NCBI GenBank assembly: GCA_030682255.1
Contig: JAUXOK010000011.1
Coordinates: forward strand, 1-64,000
Origin: Bacteroidota bacterium
GTDB lineage: Bacteria; Bacteroidota; Bacteroidia; NS11-12g; UBA955
Direction of reading: 5' to 3'
Length of the DNA: 64,000 bases
Part shown: positions 1 to 9,435 of the stretch, in pieces
How the letters are laid out: the number at the start of each line of letters is the position of its first letter
Position numbering within the stretch: the stretch's first letter is position 1
The notes under the pieces: model-generated
Told to the model about the DNA's origin: nothing
Databases searched by the model: none
The model's input: the letters and a program-made list of their open reading frames with translations, nothing else
Position numbers and translations under genes: made by a program

Positions 1-3000
1 TCTGTCGTATTTTGCAAACACATAAGCGCTTGGGTCTGTTGGTGGTGATTGTAAAACATCTGTGAAATTCAATATTCTTTTTTCAAATTGACAAGTCCCA
101 CTGTTTCTATATTCTGTTCTGTAAACATATTCTGTAGGTGACAAAACATATTGATTGTAGGTGGTGCTGTCCATTAATACGTTGTTTTCAAACACATTTA
201 CTTGCTCAAAATTGGAATTGAATTGATAAGGCAAAGCTTCGCAATCAATCTGAATTTCATCAACTAAATTGATAGTTTCATTTTCATTTGCTATTAATAA
301 AATACCGGTATAATAAAATATTTTATTAATGGAATCAACTGATGTTAATGCATATTTACCATCCGTTAATATATAAGCATTTGAATTTGAAGGGATTATT
401 TCTCCATCTTCGTTATAAAAAGTATTCCGTAAATTACTGTCAATTGTAGTCCATTCATATATTTTATTATTTACATCAAAATAACAAAATTCAATAATTG
501 TGTCTTTAGCAATTGTTGTATAAGGTGTATGGATTTCAATACTATCCTCTGGCATACAAAGTGCAAAATCCAATTCTTCGATGGTTATTACACTATCTAT
601 AAACTCTTGTTCTTGATTAATGAAACAACGCCAAGTAGTGGCATGAGATTTTTTTAAATTAGATAATGTAGGGTCTACAATAGCTGAATCTAAAATCCCA
701 ATAGCTTCAGTTCTTCTATCTAGTGCTCTTAATATTTCAGCTTTGTCTCTCAACAATTCATATCGCATACTTAACCAAAAGCTGTCTGTACTATAAGACC
801 GAGCAATCAAAGTATCTTGGGCAGCTAGCATCATTTCTCCAAAATAGGTTCGTCTTGAATTACGAATAGAATCTTTAGAAGTTGTATCAGTAAGACTAAG
901 ATTATATACATTATGTGACAAGTCATATATATACATAGCAACATTTCTAGATGTATCTGGAAGTCTAAGTTGGGCAATGTATATTATTTCAGGCAACACT
1001 TCATAAAAGTCTACAACTTCTTCATTTGCTTTTTCAAATGTACTAACTACTAAATCTATATAATTATTTTCAGTTATGGTACTTGGTTTTTTAGGATCAC
1101 TTGGGGGGATAGAGAATTCAGATGAAAAATTATTAAGAATATCCGTTTCAATTATATCCGTTAAAGGATTATGAATATTAGTATATCTTGGTGTGCAAAA
1201 TGCATTTTGTTCTGAAACATAATTGCTAGAACTCAAATTTGTCAAATAACCAATATCATAAAACATTGTCTGACTTAGATTTGAAAAAACCATATTATGG
1301 TTTGAGTGAGAAAATGGTTTAAAATCAGTCGAGTTAGGATTGCCAGACTCTTTCCAATAATTTCCATTTGCCATGAATGCAAGATCATTAAATCTATTTT
1401 CGAATTCATTAACATTATCGTCACTGGATTTTAAATCAATTAGTTGATTTTGATTTAATTTGCAATTAAAGTATAGTTGTGAAAGATTTGGTTGCCCCAA
1501 AAGAAACAAATTGGCACCATTTTGTAAAAAAAGTTGGCTATTGTTGGTATTTAAATAAGTATTAAAATGAGCAAATAAATTTCTTCCAGTATTTAAAAAC
1601 AATTTACCATTTTGACTAGCTATGGCATTATAAGACAATTCTCTGAATGTCCATGATGCAAAATGATTACATTCTAAATGCATTTCACCATCATAATGAT
1701 TGATTGCTCTATTGCCATCCACAAATACATTTCTTAGTACTCTCGAATATTTTCCAAAGTGTTCTAATGATTTAGAAGTATGGTTGTTAGGACGTGATGG
1801 ATTGCTAGGTAATTGAAGTGTATTATCAATAAATAGATTTCCGGAACTAGAACCAAGAGCTTGGATGCCATAATCTCCATAACGACCAAACCAATTAAAC
1901 AAACAATTCTCTACTGTAACAAATCCACCATTCATTTTAACACCAGTTTTACATTTTATAAACTGACTATTTGTTATCATTTGCCTAGCGCCAGTTGGAC
2001 TCCTTAGTTTATTTTCAAAAGCAACATCCAGCCATTCAAATCGTGTTTGGTTTATCGTAACTCTAGAGGCAGTAGCTATAACGCCAATAGAACTTTTGTT
2101 TACCTCTCCTAAAATGGTTGAATTGTTAAAGTTTGTGGCAACAGTTCTTGTTTCCAATGAACTTTGGTCTGTAATTAAAACATTAGCATTTAATACCTCA
2201 AACAAACTTATGGGCTTATTTAAACTAATACCTGGTGGGTTTTCTGTAGTAACAACCACTTTTCCGATTGTCACTAAATTATGTTGATTTAAATTAGTTG
2301 ATTTTGTTTCAGGGTCAATTATAATTCTATTAGTTCGTCTAGCATCTATTATAAATCCATTAGAACTATTATCAAAAACAACTTTACCATAACCATTTGC
2401 CCCAGCTATGGGATTAAAATCAGCATTCTGTTCTAATATTATTCTGCCATTGATATGCAAAACTGCATTGGAACCGTTAAGAATAATTTGTGCATCTGGG
2501 TGTATAATGAGGTTGGCTCCAGCTTCGATGATTAGTGTACCATTGTTGTTGATTTCTGAAAAAGGGTGAATGATGAGGGTGGCACCGGGTTCGATAATTA
2601 ATTTAGAACCATTATGTATTAAAAGCTTGCTCCATGACCTCAAATCCAAAACGCTACCGTTTTTAATGTACAAATTTGCTGTTCTATATGGACTTATGCT
2701 ACCAATTTCTAAATTACCATCGTTGCCTATTGTTAATTGTGTACCTTGGCATAAATTTACATTTAGATGTTCATTATATTGATTATAGGTAGTTGAGGGT
2801 GGTACATTGTTATAAAATCTTGGCGTTTGATTACCATGTATTTGAAGTGTTGCATTGTCTAGAACAGTAAGATTATCTGTTAAAGTTACATCTCCTATAT
2901 TTCTATACCAAATTATATCTGAATCGTAAATTTGCTCAAATCGTGTAACATTATAAGAATTATTTTCTCCTGTTAAGGTTGGGAAGTTTCTATTATGCGT

Positions 3001-5172
3001 AAATTCTGTTGTTCTTTGTCTTAAATCATCATCATTAACTATTTTATACCCTGTAACATTAAATGTTGAATATGTACCTATTTCATCCATATTAAAATTT
3101 GGGAAATCTGCCGCATTGGTTACAGTTCCATCTATCCATCCTGTATTAAACTGAAAAATTCTAGCAATACTATTTTTCTTTTCGCATGGAGCATTGTTAA
3201 TAAGAAAATTAAAATAATCTTCAACCGTATTAACATCACCTGGATATTGCCAAAAGGGGCGGAATATATCTTTAAAGGACATTTCAAAATTGTCCATGTT
3301 TGATCCAGAAATAACATCTTCTCTATCTGGACCTAAATCCGGACCAGTTTGTGTATTTCCAAATGCAGTATAATTCTGAGTTCCATCCCACAAATCTAAA
3401 ATTACGGATGAAATATAATGTTCGCTTAGAAATGGGTGATTAAGTCGAGCATTTTCACCCTTCTTTTTAAGTTCACCATTATTTCTAAAAAATGGTCTTA
3501 TATGGTTACCCCTTTCATCCGATGATTGACCTAATACATTCCAAGTCATTTCATCCATTATACCCGCAAAAGCATCTGCAACACCTTCGCTCATTGTTTG
3601 TTGGGTGTTTTTGTTGTTAAATTCATCACTATGATTGCCTCCTGCGCTCCACCAACCTGCATGCAAATGATGTAAAACATAATGCCCAAACTCATGATAG
3701 ATTGTGGTTTCATTAATCATACTATTACTACCTAATCGGAGTGTACTATGTACTTGGTTATATAATCCTCCTGTTTTACTATCTTGATACCTAACTTTTA
3801 GATTTTTATTTATAACTTGACCCGTGCCATGCAATTCTCTTCTTGTATAATCTAATGCCCAAGCAAACATTGTATAAGTTAAGCCTAAATCCTTTTGAGG
3901 AATTACTAGTTCTTGCCATAAACTGACACCACCAACATTAACATTAACACCCCATTTATTACTTACATTAGGATGTGATGTGCTATAAACTAATGGCCGT
4001 TTATTTGTAACAAAAGAATGGGTTCGTTTTGTGCTACCTGCCATTTTTACCCTTAATAGATCGTTGTTATTAGGGTCATGCATCAACACTTCAAACCAAA
4101 TATCAATAGAACTTCTATTGAGGCCTGCACAAAATTCTATTTCGATATTATTTCTATTGCCATTTCCATCCACAATATATCCTTCATTATCTGTTTGTAA
4201 TACTGCAATTTTACCTTCAGGCCATCTATCGACATGAACTTCAACAGTTGCATTTTTTAACCAAATTTTGGTTTCTACTTGACTTGGATCACCATTGGGT
4301 AATCTATCATTAGGCGGATTATACCAAGAAAAGAACCTAAAATTATTGATACTAGCCGTAAATCTTTTGCGAAGTGGGCAAGGGTTCCAAGAAAAAGCAC
4401 CCGGATCTCCATAATCTGTTGAATCAGGTTCATCCCAATTGAATGTATCAGGCTCTATAAAAGGAATGGCATAAGCCAGTCCGTCTATTTGCTTCAAAAA
4501 TGCATCATCAGGAATGGTATCTGTGATATCAGAAACAGGAAGACTGTCTTTGTGTATAAAAACTCTGGTAGGATTACCTTCATTGGCAAGCCAAACTCTG
4601 TTTTGTCCATGAAAATCATCAAAGTTCCAAACTTCTATAGTATTCCAAGGTGTGAAATATATTTTTGAACTAATTGAGAAATCATTATTAACTGTTTCGT
4701 TGTTGATACTATCTTTTACATAGAAATCTAAATCGGCAGGATAATATGGAACAGAATCGATATCGTAACTTAATGAAAAATGAAACATCATGGTATCTCC
4801 TGGCATTAGGCTATCGCGATTGGTATGAAATAAACCTGAGCCAGTAAAAAAGTGTCCTAAAGCTTCAAAGCTAAATACATTCCCAATATAACTTGTGTCT
4901 TCTGCTTCAATTATAACTGTAATCGCCAACAATCCGTCAATGGTATCTTTTTCATAACTTTTAACATAAGTTAAATAAGGACTATTTCCTTCTTCATGAT
5001 GACAATTGTTTTCATGAAAGTGATTTTCCTCAACGTTAATTTGTTCTTTTTGCGAAACATTGTATTCTAAAGGAGTTGTAATGTTTGTTTTTAATTGACT
5101 ATAATTTGTCAATAATGCGAAAGACAGAGTTAAACCAAACCCCGCAAGTGTTGTTAATAATTGTTTTTTCAT
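1..5172 (-). CDS. Very large secreted protein with HEFGH zincin motif and beta-helix-like region (3' end cut by window edge)
   Basis: The frame is open from the ATG at 5172 to base 1, so at least 1724 residues are present and the C-terminus is missing. It starts with a signal peptide (MKKQLLTTLAGFGLTLSF). A zinc-metalloprotease signature HEFGH lies at residues 493-497, followed about 30 residues later by SEGVADAFAG, whose Glu529 is placed like the third zinc ligand of gluzincins (M4/M36-like HExxH...E). From about residue 800 the chain turns into short repeated strands (GTLIIEAGANLIIHPDAQIIL) typical of a parallel beta-helix. A T9SS sorting domain would be expected in the missing end. It is the third gene after two lipoproteins, 11 bp downstream of the second. 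The protease role is inferred from the motifs; I do not recognise the whole protein. Confidence 0.8.
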   Translation of the reverse strand, partial: MKKQLLTTLAGFGLTLSFALLTNYSQLKTNITTPLEYNVSQKEQINVEENHFHENNCHHEEGNSPYLTYVKSYEKDTIDGLLAITVIIEAEDTSYIGNVFSFEALGHFFTGSGLFHTNRDSLMPGDTMMFHFSLSYDIDSVPYYPADLDFYVKDSINNETVNNDFSISSKIYFTPWNTIEVWNFDDFHGQNRVWLANEGNPTRVFIHKDSLPVSDITDTIPDDAFLKQIDGLAYAIPFIEPDTFNWDEPDSTDYGDPGAFSWNPCPLRKRFTASINNFRFFSWYNPPNDRLPNGDPSQVETKIWLKNATVEVHVDRWPEGKIAVLQTDNEGYIVDGNGNRNNIEIEFCAGLNRSSIDIWFEVLMHDPNNNDLLRVKMAGSTKRTHSFVTNKRPLVYSTSHPNVSNKWGVNVNVGGVSLWQELVIPQKDLGLTYTMFAWALDYTRRELHGTGQVINKNLKVRYQDSKTGGLYNQVHSTLRLGSNSMINETTIYHEFGHYVLHHLHAGWWSAGGNHSDEFNNKNTQQTMSEGVADAFAGIMDEMTWNVLGQSSDERGNHIRPFFRNNGELKKKGENARLNHPFLSEHYISSVILDLWDGTQNYTAFGNTQTGPDLGPDREDVISGSNMDNFEMSFKDIFRPFWQYPGDVNTVEDYFNFLINNAPCEKKNSIARIFQFNTGWIDGTVTNAADFPNFNMDEIGTYSTFNVTGYKIVNDDDLRQRTTEFTHNRNFPTLTGENNSYNVTRFEQIYDSDIIWYRNIGDVTLTDNLTVLDNATLQIHGNQTPRFYNNVPPSTTYNQYNEHLNVNLCQGTQLTIGNDGNLEIGSISPYRTANLYIKNGSVLDLRSWSKLLIHNGSKLIIEPGATLIIHPFSEINNNGTLIIEAGANLIIHPDAQIILNGSNAVLHINGRIILEQNADFNPIAGANGYGKVVFDNSSNGFIIDARRTNRIIIDPETKSTNLNQHNLVTIGKVVVTTENPPGISLNKPISLFEVLNANVLITDQSSLETRTVATNFNNSTILGEVNKSSIGVIATASRVTINQTRFEWLDVAFENKLRSPTGARQMITNSQFIKCKTGVKMNGGFVTVENCLFNWFGRYGDYGIQALGSSSGNLFIDNTLQLPSNPSRPNNHTSKSLEHFGKYSRVLRNVFVDGNRAINHYDGEMHLECNHFASWTFRELSYNAIASQNGKLFLNTGRNLFAHFNTYLNTNNSQLFLQNGANLFLLGQPNLSQLYFNCKLNQNQLIDLKSSDDNVNEFENRFNDLAFMANGNYWKESGNPNSTDFKPFSHSNHNMVFSNLSQTMFYDIGYLTNLSSSNYVSEQNAFCTPRYTNIHNPLTDIIETDILNNFSSEFSIPPSDPKKPSTITENNYIDLVVSTFEKANEEVVDFYEVLPEIIYIAQLRLPDTSRNVAMYIYDLSHNVYNLSLTDTTSKDSIRNSRRTYFGEMMLAAQDTLIARSYSTDSFWLSMRYELLRDKAEILRALDRRTEAIGILDSAIVDPTLSNLKKSHATTWRCFINQEQEFIDSVITIEELDFALCMPEDSIEIHTPYTTIAKDTIIEFCYFDVNNKIYEWTTIDSNLRNTFYNEDGEIIPSNSNAYILTDGKYALTSVDSINKIFYYTGILLIANENETINLVDEIQIDCEALPYQFNSNFEQVNVFENNVLMDSTTYNQYVLSPTEYVYRTEYRNSGTCQFEKRILNFTDVLQSPPTDPSAYVFAKYDR

Positions 5173-5183
5173 ATTTTATAATT

Positions 5184-5888
5184 TTATTGTTTTACATCGT
5201 AATTGATAAGTTCCCATGTTTTTGTTTCACCATTAGCATGAGTTAATTGAATTTTAAGAAGTCCTATGTTTTTGCCCCAAAATACTTTGTCAAATGATTT
5301 AGGGATTGGAGGATTAGTAGTGATTATCTGAGAATTAAATGCTTGTTGTACTAAAAAACCATTAAATTTAAAATTGTTTAAAGTATCAATTAAACTAAAA
5401 TTACCATAATGTTCTCCCATTTTAATTGGTGCTATTCCAAATATTACACCAGAGGTTCCTGGTGCTGCGCCATTGTTGTATCTAAGAAATACCCCACCCC
5501 CATTTGGGTAATAAAGATTAATTTCATCATACACTGTTAAATTTGAATTAAACGGATTAGCAAAGTAATTTTTATTTGAATGTTTCAAATGGTAAGTAAT
5601 TGTTTCACTACATCCTATAGAAGGTGCACTATTGTCATCGCATGTTGTTAAATTTGAACGAAAATCACTTCTAGAACTGAATCTAACTGTATCAAAAACC
5701 GTGGTATCTTCTGCTAAACGATATACCCACCAACTGCCTTCGCCAAATAGTGCCCAATCTTTCATTTCTTGGGGTATTGCTTTGTAATTACTTCCACAGG
5801 GTTCACACTGATTTTTGTTACATGACAAAAAAACGCAGCATAAAGCAAATGCAAATACTGCTGGTGCTTTTAATAATAGCTTTTTCAT
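5184..5888 (-). CDS. Lipoprotein, second of a tandem duplicate pair
   Basis: 234 residues. I start it at the ATG at 5888 because the signal peptide MKKLLLKAPAVFAFALCCVFLSC begins there; the longer frame to 5933 would overlap the upstream gene and adds a non-signal leader. Cys23 is a lipobox cysteine, so the product should be lipid-anchored. Residues 23 to about 105 are almost identical to the upstream gene (WWVYRLAEDTTVFDTVRF, SSRSDFRSNL, APSIGCSETIT), whereas the C-terminal half has diverged but keeps the pattern WGKNIGL...TWELINY-VKQ. No known domain is recognised. The spacing to its neighbours is 11 bp on both sides, which suggests one transcript with the big metalloprotease-like gene. Confidence 0.85.
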   Translation of the reverse strand: MKKLLLKAPAVFAFALCCVFLSCNKNQCEPCGSNYKAIPQEMKDWALFGEGSWWVYRLAEDTTVFDTVRFSSRSDFRSNLTTCDDNSAPSIGCSETITYHLKHSNKNYFANPFNSNLTVYDEINLYYPNGGGVFLRYNNGAAPGTSGVIFGIAPIKMGEHYGNFSLIDTLNNFKFNGFLVQQAFNSQIITTNPPIPKSFDKVFWGKNIGLLKIQLTHANGETKTWELINYDVKQ

Positions 5889-5899
5889 AATTTGTTTTT

Positions 5900-6565
5900 T
5901 TATTGTTTTACTTCGTAATTGATTAGTTCCCAAGTTTGTGAATTGGGGTATATTTGAACTTTAACAAGACCTATATTCTTTCCCCAATATATATCCCTAA
6001 CATACTTTACAGTAGTTGAAGTATCTGCTAAAGTACTGGAATAGAAACCTTTGTTTATCTTTATTCCATTAAAATTTTGATTACTGAATGTATCTATTAG
6101 TCTAAAATTTCCGTAAAATTCATCTACTTTGATTGGATTGATTCCAAAAATATTACCACCACCATATCCACTACCTGAAAAATATAAAAAGACACCTCCA
6201 CCAGGAGGATAAAATAGTACAATTTGATCTACACCATTAAAGTAATAAGAGTTTGAATGTCGCCAGTGGCAGGTAATGGTTTCGCTACATCCTATAGAAG
6301 GTGCATAATAATCATCGCAGGTATAAAGATTGGATCTGAAATCACTTCTAGAACTAAACCTAACTGTGTCAAAAACCGTGGTATCTTCTGCTAAACGATA
6401 TACCCACCAACTGCCTTCGCCAAAAAGTGCCCAATCTCTCATTTCTTGGGGTATTGTTTTGTAATTACTTCCACAGGGTTCACACTGATTTTTGTTACAT
6501 GACAAAAAAACACAACATAAAGCAAATGCAAAACCAGCAAGTGTTGTTATTAATTTTTTTTTCAT
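5900..6565 (-). CDS. Lipoprotein, first of a tandem duplicate pair
   Basis: 221 residues from the ATG at 6565 (MKKKLITTLAGFAFALCCVFLSC, lipobox Cys23). A start at 6592 is possible but adds nine residues before the signal peptide. Its N-terminal third matches the downstream lipoprotein nearly base for base, and its first 11 residues (KKLITTLAGF) also resemble the signal peptide of the third gene (MKKQLLTTLAGFG). The C-terminal half has its own sequence, with Gly-rich stretches, and ends TWELINYEVKQ like its paralogue. This is the first gene of the apparent three-gene unit and is preceded by a long non-coding stretch where its promoter should lie. Function unknown. Confidence 0.85.
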   Translation of the reverse strand: MKKKLITTLAGFAFALCCVFLSCNKNQCEPCGSNYKTIPQEMRDWALFGEGSWWVYRLAEDTTVFDTVRFSSRSDFRSNLYTCDDYYAPSIGCSETITCHWRHSNSYYFNGVDQIVLFYPPGGGVFLYFSGSGYGGGNIFGINPIKVDEFYGNFRLIDTFSNQNFNGIKINKGFYSSTLADTSTTVKYVRDIYWGKNIGLVKVQIYPNSQTWELINYEVKQ

Positions 6566-6735
6566 AGTTTTATAAATTTGTTTATTCAACACTAATAAAA
6601 ATAATTATAAATACAAAATTATTTTTATGTTAAACCAAAAATGATATTCGCTTTTGTGTTTTAAAGTTTGTTTATAATTAGCAGTTAAACAAATAGTTAA
6701 GTCCGAGTCTCGGAAAAATTGGAAATAAATTTAAG

Positions 6736-6762
6736 GTTGGTATCAGCTGAGCTGATACCAAC
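6736..6762. repeat. Perfect 13-bp inverted repeat
   Basis: The arms GTTGGTATCAGCT (6736-6748) and AGCTGATACCAAC (6750-6762) are exact reverse complements around one base. There is no T-run on either side, so it does not look like an intrinsic terminator. It could be an operator for the divergent genes, a cruciform, or a remnant of a mobile element end. Confidence 0.75.
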
Positions 6763-6921
6763 GGCTTAAAAAACTAAATGATATTGATAAATTGTATAAA
6801 GAGGATCATTTAAACGAAGAATTGATTGATATAAAACCCTTGTACAATATTTTGCAATCATTTGAAAATCAATATAGAACGAAATCTTGAAAATAGATTT
6901 TAAGTTTTACTAGGTTTTTTA

Positions 6922-6929
6922 TATTTTTG
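6922..6929 (+). promoter_or_regulatory. Probable -7 element upstream of fbaB
   Basis: TATTTTTG matches the Bacteroidota -7 consensus TAnnTTTG. The expected -33 TTTG is only partly matched (TTTA at 6899-6902, 19-bp spacer). It lies 23 bp before the fbaB ATG. Confidence 0.4.
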
Positions 6930-6951
6930 CCGCCTTATTTATAGAACAATC

Positions 6952-8010
6952 ATGAGTATTTCAAAAATTCAGGAATTATTAGGTTCAGATGCAGATAGTC
7001 TTCTTTTACATCAGTCTAAAACCATTGCTAAAGAGCATATTCACCTTCCAGGGGGTGATTTTGTTGACAGAGTATTTGCACAAACCAATCGCTCTCCTCA
7101 AGTTTTGAGAAGTCTAAATGCCATTTATAATCATGGCAGATTAGCCGGAACGGGTTATGTAAGCATTTTGCCAGTTGACCAAGGTATAGAACACAGTGCA
7201 GGAGCATCTTTTGCGCCAAATCCTGTATTTTTCGACCCTGAAAATATTGTAAAATTAGCTGTTGAAGGTGGTTGCAATGCCGTTGCATCAACTTTTGGCG
7301 TTTTAGCAGCTACAAGCAGAAAATACGCTCATAAAATTCCATTTATTGTAAAAATTAATCACAATGAATTTTTAACTTATCCAAATAAATTTGATCAAAT
7401 TATGTTTGGTAGTGTTGAAGAAGCTTGGAATTTGGGTGCAACAGCTGTTGGAGCAACCATTTATTTTGGTTCGAACGAATCTGCTAGACAAATAGTTGAA
7501 GTAGCACAAGCCTTCGAAAGAGCGCACGAATTAGGTATGGCTACCATTTTATGGTGTTATTTAAGAAATAATGGCTTTAAAAAAGATGGTGTTGATTATC
7601 ACACTTCAACTGATTTAACAGCACAAGCCAATCATTTAGGAGTAACTATTCAAGCAGATATCATCAAACAAAAACTACCTACCAATAATGGTGGATATAA
7701 TGCTATTGGCTTTGGTAAAACCCACCCAAAAGTATACAGTGAATTAACGACAGATCATCCCATTGATTTGTGCAGATATCAAGTTGCTAATTGCTTCATG
7801 GGAAGAGCTGGTTTAATTAACAGTGGTGGCGAAAGCAAAGGCGCTAGCGATTTGTCTGAAGCAGTAACAACAGCAGTAATAAATAAAAGAGCTGGCGGAC
7901 AAGGCTTGATTAGTGGAAGAAAAGCATTTCAAAAACCATTCAATGAAGGTATTTCATTGTTAAATAACATTCAAGATGTTTATCTTGAAAAGGAAGTAAC
8001 TATTGCATAA
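6952..8010 (+). CDS. fbaB: Class I fructose-bisphosphate aldolase (FbaB/DhnA family)
   Basis: This enzyme cleaves fructose 1,6-bisphosphate to dihydroxyacetone phosphate and glyceraldehyde 3-phosphate, and the reverse, in glycolysis and gluconeogenesis, through a Schiff-base lysine. The 352 residues match the E. coli FbaB layout: [10 protein letters not shown] at 75-84, [15 protein letters not shown] at 235-249 with the likely catalytic Lys239, [13 protein letters not shown], and the C-terminal GLISGRKAF phosphate-binding region. The length is normal for the family. It stands 33 bp ahead of accD on the same strand and may be co-transcribed. The ATG at 6952 fits the family N-terminus. Confidence 0.95.
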   Translation: MSISKIQELLGSDADSLLLHQSKTIAKEHIHLPGGDFVDRVFAQTNRSPQVLRSLNAIYNHGRLAGTGYVSILPVDQGIEHSAGASFAPNPVFFDPENIVKLAVEGGCNAVASTFGVLAATSRKYAHKIPFIVKINHNEFLTYPNKFDQIMFGSVEEAWNLGATAVGATIYFGSNESARQIVEVAQAFERAHELGMATILWCYLRNNGFKKDGVDYHTSTDLTAQANHLGVTIQADIIKQKLPTNNGGYNAIGFGKTHPKVYSELTTDHPIDLCRYQVANCFMGRAGLINSGGESKGASDLSEAVTTAVINKRAGGQGLISGRKAFQKPFNEGISLLNNIQDVYLEKEVTIA

Positions 8011-8043
8011 TCCAATTCTTTAGTTTAATCTTGCATCTATATT

Positions 8044-8889
8044 ATGAGTTGGTTTAAAAGAGTTTCAGAGGGTATTACCACCAAAACCAAAGAAAAGAAG
8101 GCAACGCCTGATGGTTTATGGGATAAATGTCCTAGATGCAAGGCTATGACCCCACATAAGGAATTAGTAGAAAGCAAATACGTTTGTATTTCTTGTGATT
8201 ATCATTATAAAATTGGATCCAAAGAATATTTTGAAATATTTTTTGATGACAATAAGTTCAAAGAGTTAGATGCGAGTATGACCTCTGGCGACCCACTTGA
8301 GTTTTCGGATACCAAACCATATAAAAATAGAATTGAGGACAGTATTCAAAAAAGCGGATTGAAAGATGCTTGTAGAACAGCAGTAGGCAAATCTAATGGC
8401 AGAAAAATAGTCATTGCTTGTATGGATTTTGGTTTTATTGGAGGTTCTATGGGGAGTGTAGTAGGTGAAAAAATTTCTAGAGCCATTGATTTTGCCAGAG
8501 AAAATAAGCATCCTATGATAATAATTAGTAAAAGTGGTGGTGCTAGAATGATGGAAGCCGCATTTTCATTGATGCAAATGGCGAAAACATCAGCAAAATT
8601 AGCGCTATTAGATAAAGAAAAAATTCCATACATTTCTATTTTAACTGATCCTACAACTGGTGGAATAACTGCTTCTTTCGCAATGTTAGGAGATTTTAAT
8701 ATTGCAGAACCAGAAGCTTTGATCGGATTTGCGGGTCCTCGTGTTATTAAAGAAACCATTGGAAAAGATTTGCCAAAAGGGTTTCAAAGCTCAGAATTTT
8801 TACTTGAACATGGCTTTGTTGATTTGATAGTGCACAGAAATATTATGAAAGAAAAAATAAGTTTGCTTTTAAGTATGATATGGGACTAA
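8044..8889 (+). CDS. accD: Acetyl-CoA carboxylase carboxyltransferase subunit beta
   Basis: AccD pairs with AccA to move the carboxyl group from carboxybiotin to acetyl-CoA, making malonyl-CoA for fatty acid synthesis. The 281 residues begin with the four-cysteine zinc ribbon (Cys29, Cys32, Cys48, Cys51 in CPRCK...YVCISC), followed by the crotonase-like carboxyltransferase fold with [11 protein letters not shown], the [12 protein letters not shown] motif and the [12 protein letters not shown] motif, all family hallmarks. Length is usual. accA is not in the window. No clear terminator follows; the next 150 bp hold a dispersed repeat. Confidence 0.96.
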   Translation: MSWFKRVSEGITTKTKEKKATPDGLWDKCPRCKAMTPHKELVESKYVCISCDYHYKIGSKEYFEIFFDDNKFKELDASMTSGDPLEFSDTKPYKNRIEDSIQKSGLKDACRTAVGKSNGRKIVIACMDFGFIGGSMGSVVGEKISRAIDFARENKHPMIIISKSGGARMMEAAFSLMQMAKTSAKLALLDKEKIPYISILTDPTTGGITASFAMLGDFNIAEPEALIGFAGPRVIKETIGKDLPKGFQSSEFLLEHGFVDLIVHRNIMKEKISLLLSMIWD

Positions 8890-8949
8890 CTATTTTTGAT
8901 TTTATAATATTTGATTTTTTTAACCAGTTGAACAACTCACATAAAATTA

Positions 8950-9043
8950 CTCTTTTAACCATTAACTATTAACCTCCCGCATTTATCATGCGGGAAACTA
9001 ATAACTATTAACCCTTAACCAATAACCATTAACCAATAACAAT
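8950..9043. repeat. Dispersed TTAATGGTTA-type repeat with CCCGCAT hairpin (single copy)
   Basis: The stretch between accD and gcvH is built of AACCATTAACTATTAACC-like words around a 7-bp-stem hairpin CCCGCATTTATCATGCGGG (8976-8994). The same hairpin occurs three times in inverse orientation at 21.6-21.8 kb with the same flanking words. It is therefore a member of a repeat family dispersed in this genome, not a gcvH-specific riboswitch. Confidence 0.75.
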
Positions 9044-9424
9044 ATGAACTTTCCAGAAAATTTAAAGTACACTAAAGAACACGAATGGGTTGCTATCGAA
9101 GGCGATATTGCAACAGTAGGCGTAACCGATTTTGCCCAAGGCGAATTGGGTGATATCGTTTTTATCGAAATTGAAACCCAAGGACAAACATTGTCTAAGG
9201 ATGATACTTTCGGTACTATCGAAGCAGTAAAAACTGTTAGCGATTTATTTATGCCATTATCTGGTGAAATTATCGAATTTAACAACCATTTAGAAAACGA
9301 ACCAGAAGCAGTAAATAACGCACCATATACCAATGGTTGGATGATTAAAATTAAACTATCAAACCCATCAGAAATTGATAGCTTATTAGATGTTTCAGCC
9401 TACAAGGCTTTAATTGGACATTAA
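9044..9424 (+). CDS. gcvH: Glycine cleavage system H protein
   Basis: The H protein carries the aminomethyl group between the P, T and L proteins of the glycine cleavage system on a lipoyl-lysine arm. The 126 residues show the full lipoyl-domain pattern: YTKEHEWV at 9-16, [17 protein letters not shown] at 26-42, the lipoylation site Lys63 in [13 protein letters not shown], and the C-terminal [10 protein letters not shown]. Length is normal. gcvT and gcvP are not nearby. The L-threonine dehydrogenase at 13.9-14.8 kb could feed glycine to this system, which is inference. Its product-end is 11 bp from the VanZ-like gene. Confidence 0.96.
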   Translation: MNFPENLKYTKEHEWVAIEGDIATVGVTDFAQGELGDIVFIEIETQGQTLSKDDTFGTIEAVKTVSDLFMPLSGEIIEFNNHLENEPEAVNNAPYTNGWMIKIKLSNPSEIDSLLDVSAYKALIGH

Positions 9425-9435
9425 GAAATCTTCGG

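Larger units (their letters stand above)
6566..6951. other. Intergenic region with perfect palindrome and possible gene remnant
   Basis: This 386-bp stretch separates the divergent lipoprotein unit and fbaB. It holds a perfect 13-bp inverted repeat at 6736-6762 (arms GTTGGTATCAGCT and AGCTGATACCAAC around a single G). From about 6768 to 6890 a frame without a start codon reads like a protein C-terminus (EELIDIKPLYNILQSFENQ, then TGA), which may be a decayed gene; this is only an impression. The fbaB promoter should lie at its right end. Confidence 0.5.

Noticed and set aside
5889-5933. Longer start of the second lipoprotein (MGTNQLRSK...)
   Set aside because: It reads through the end of the previous gene and places 15 polar residues before the lipoprotein signal.
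8346-8759. 137-codon minus-strand frame over accD
   Set aside because: The accD protein is unmistakable on the plus strand; this frame is a shadow.
8950-9043. Glycine riboswitch before gcvH
   Set aside because: The sequence is made of the dispersed TTAATGGTTA words and the CCCGCAT hairpin found elsewhere, and shows no glycine aptamer core.
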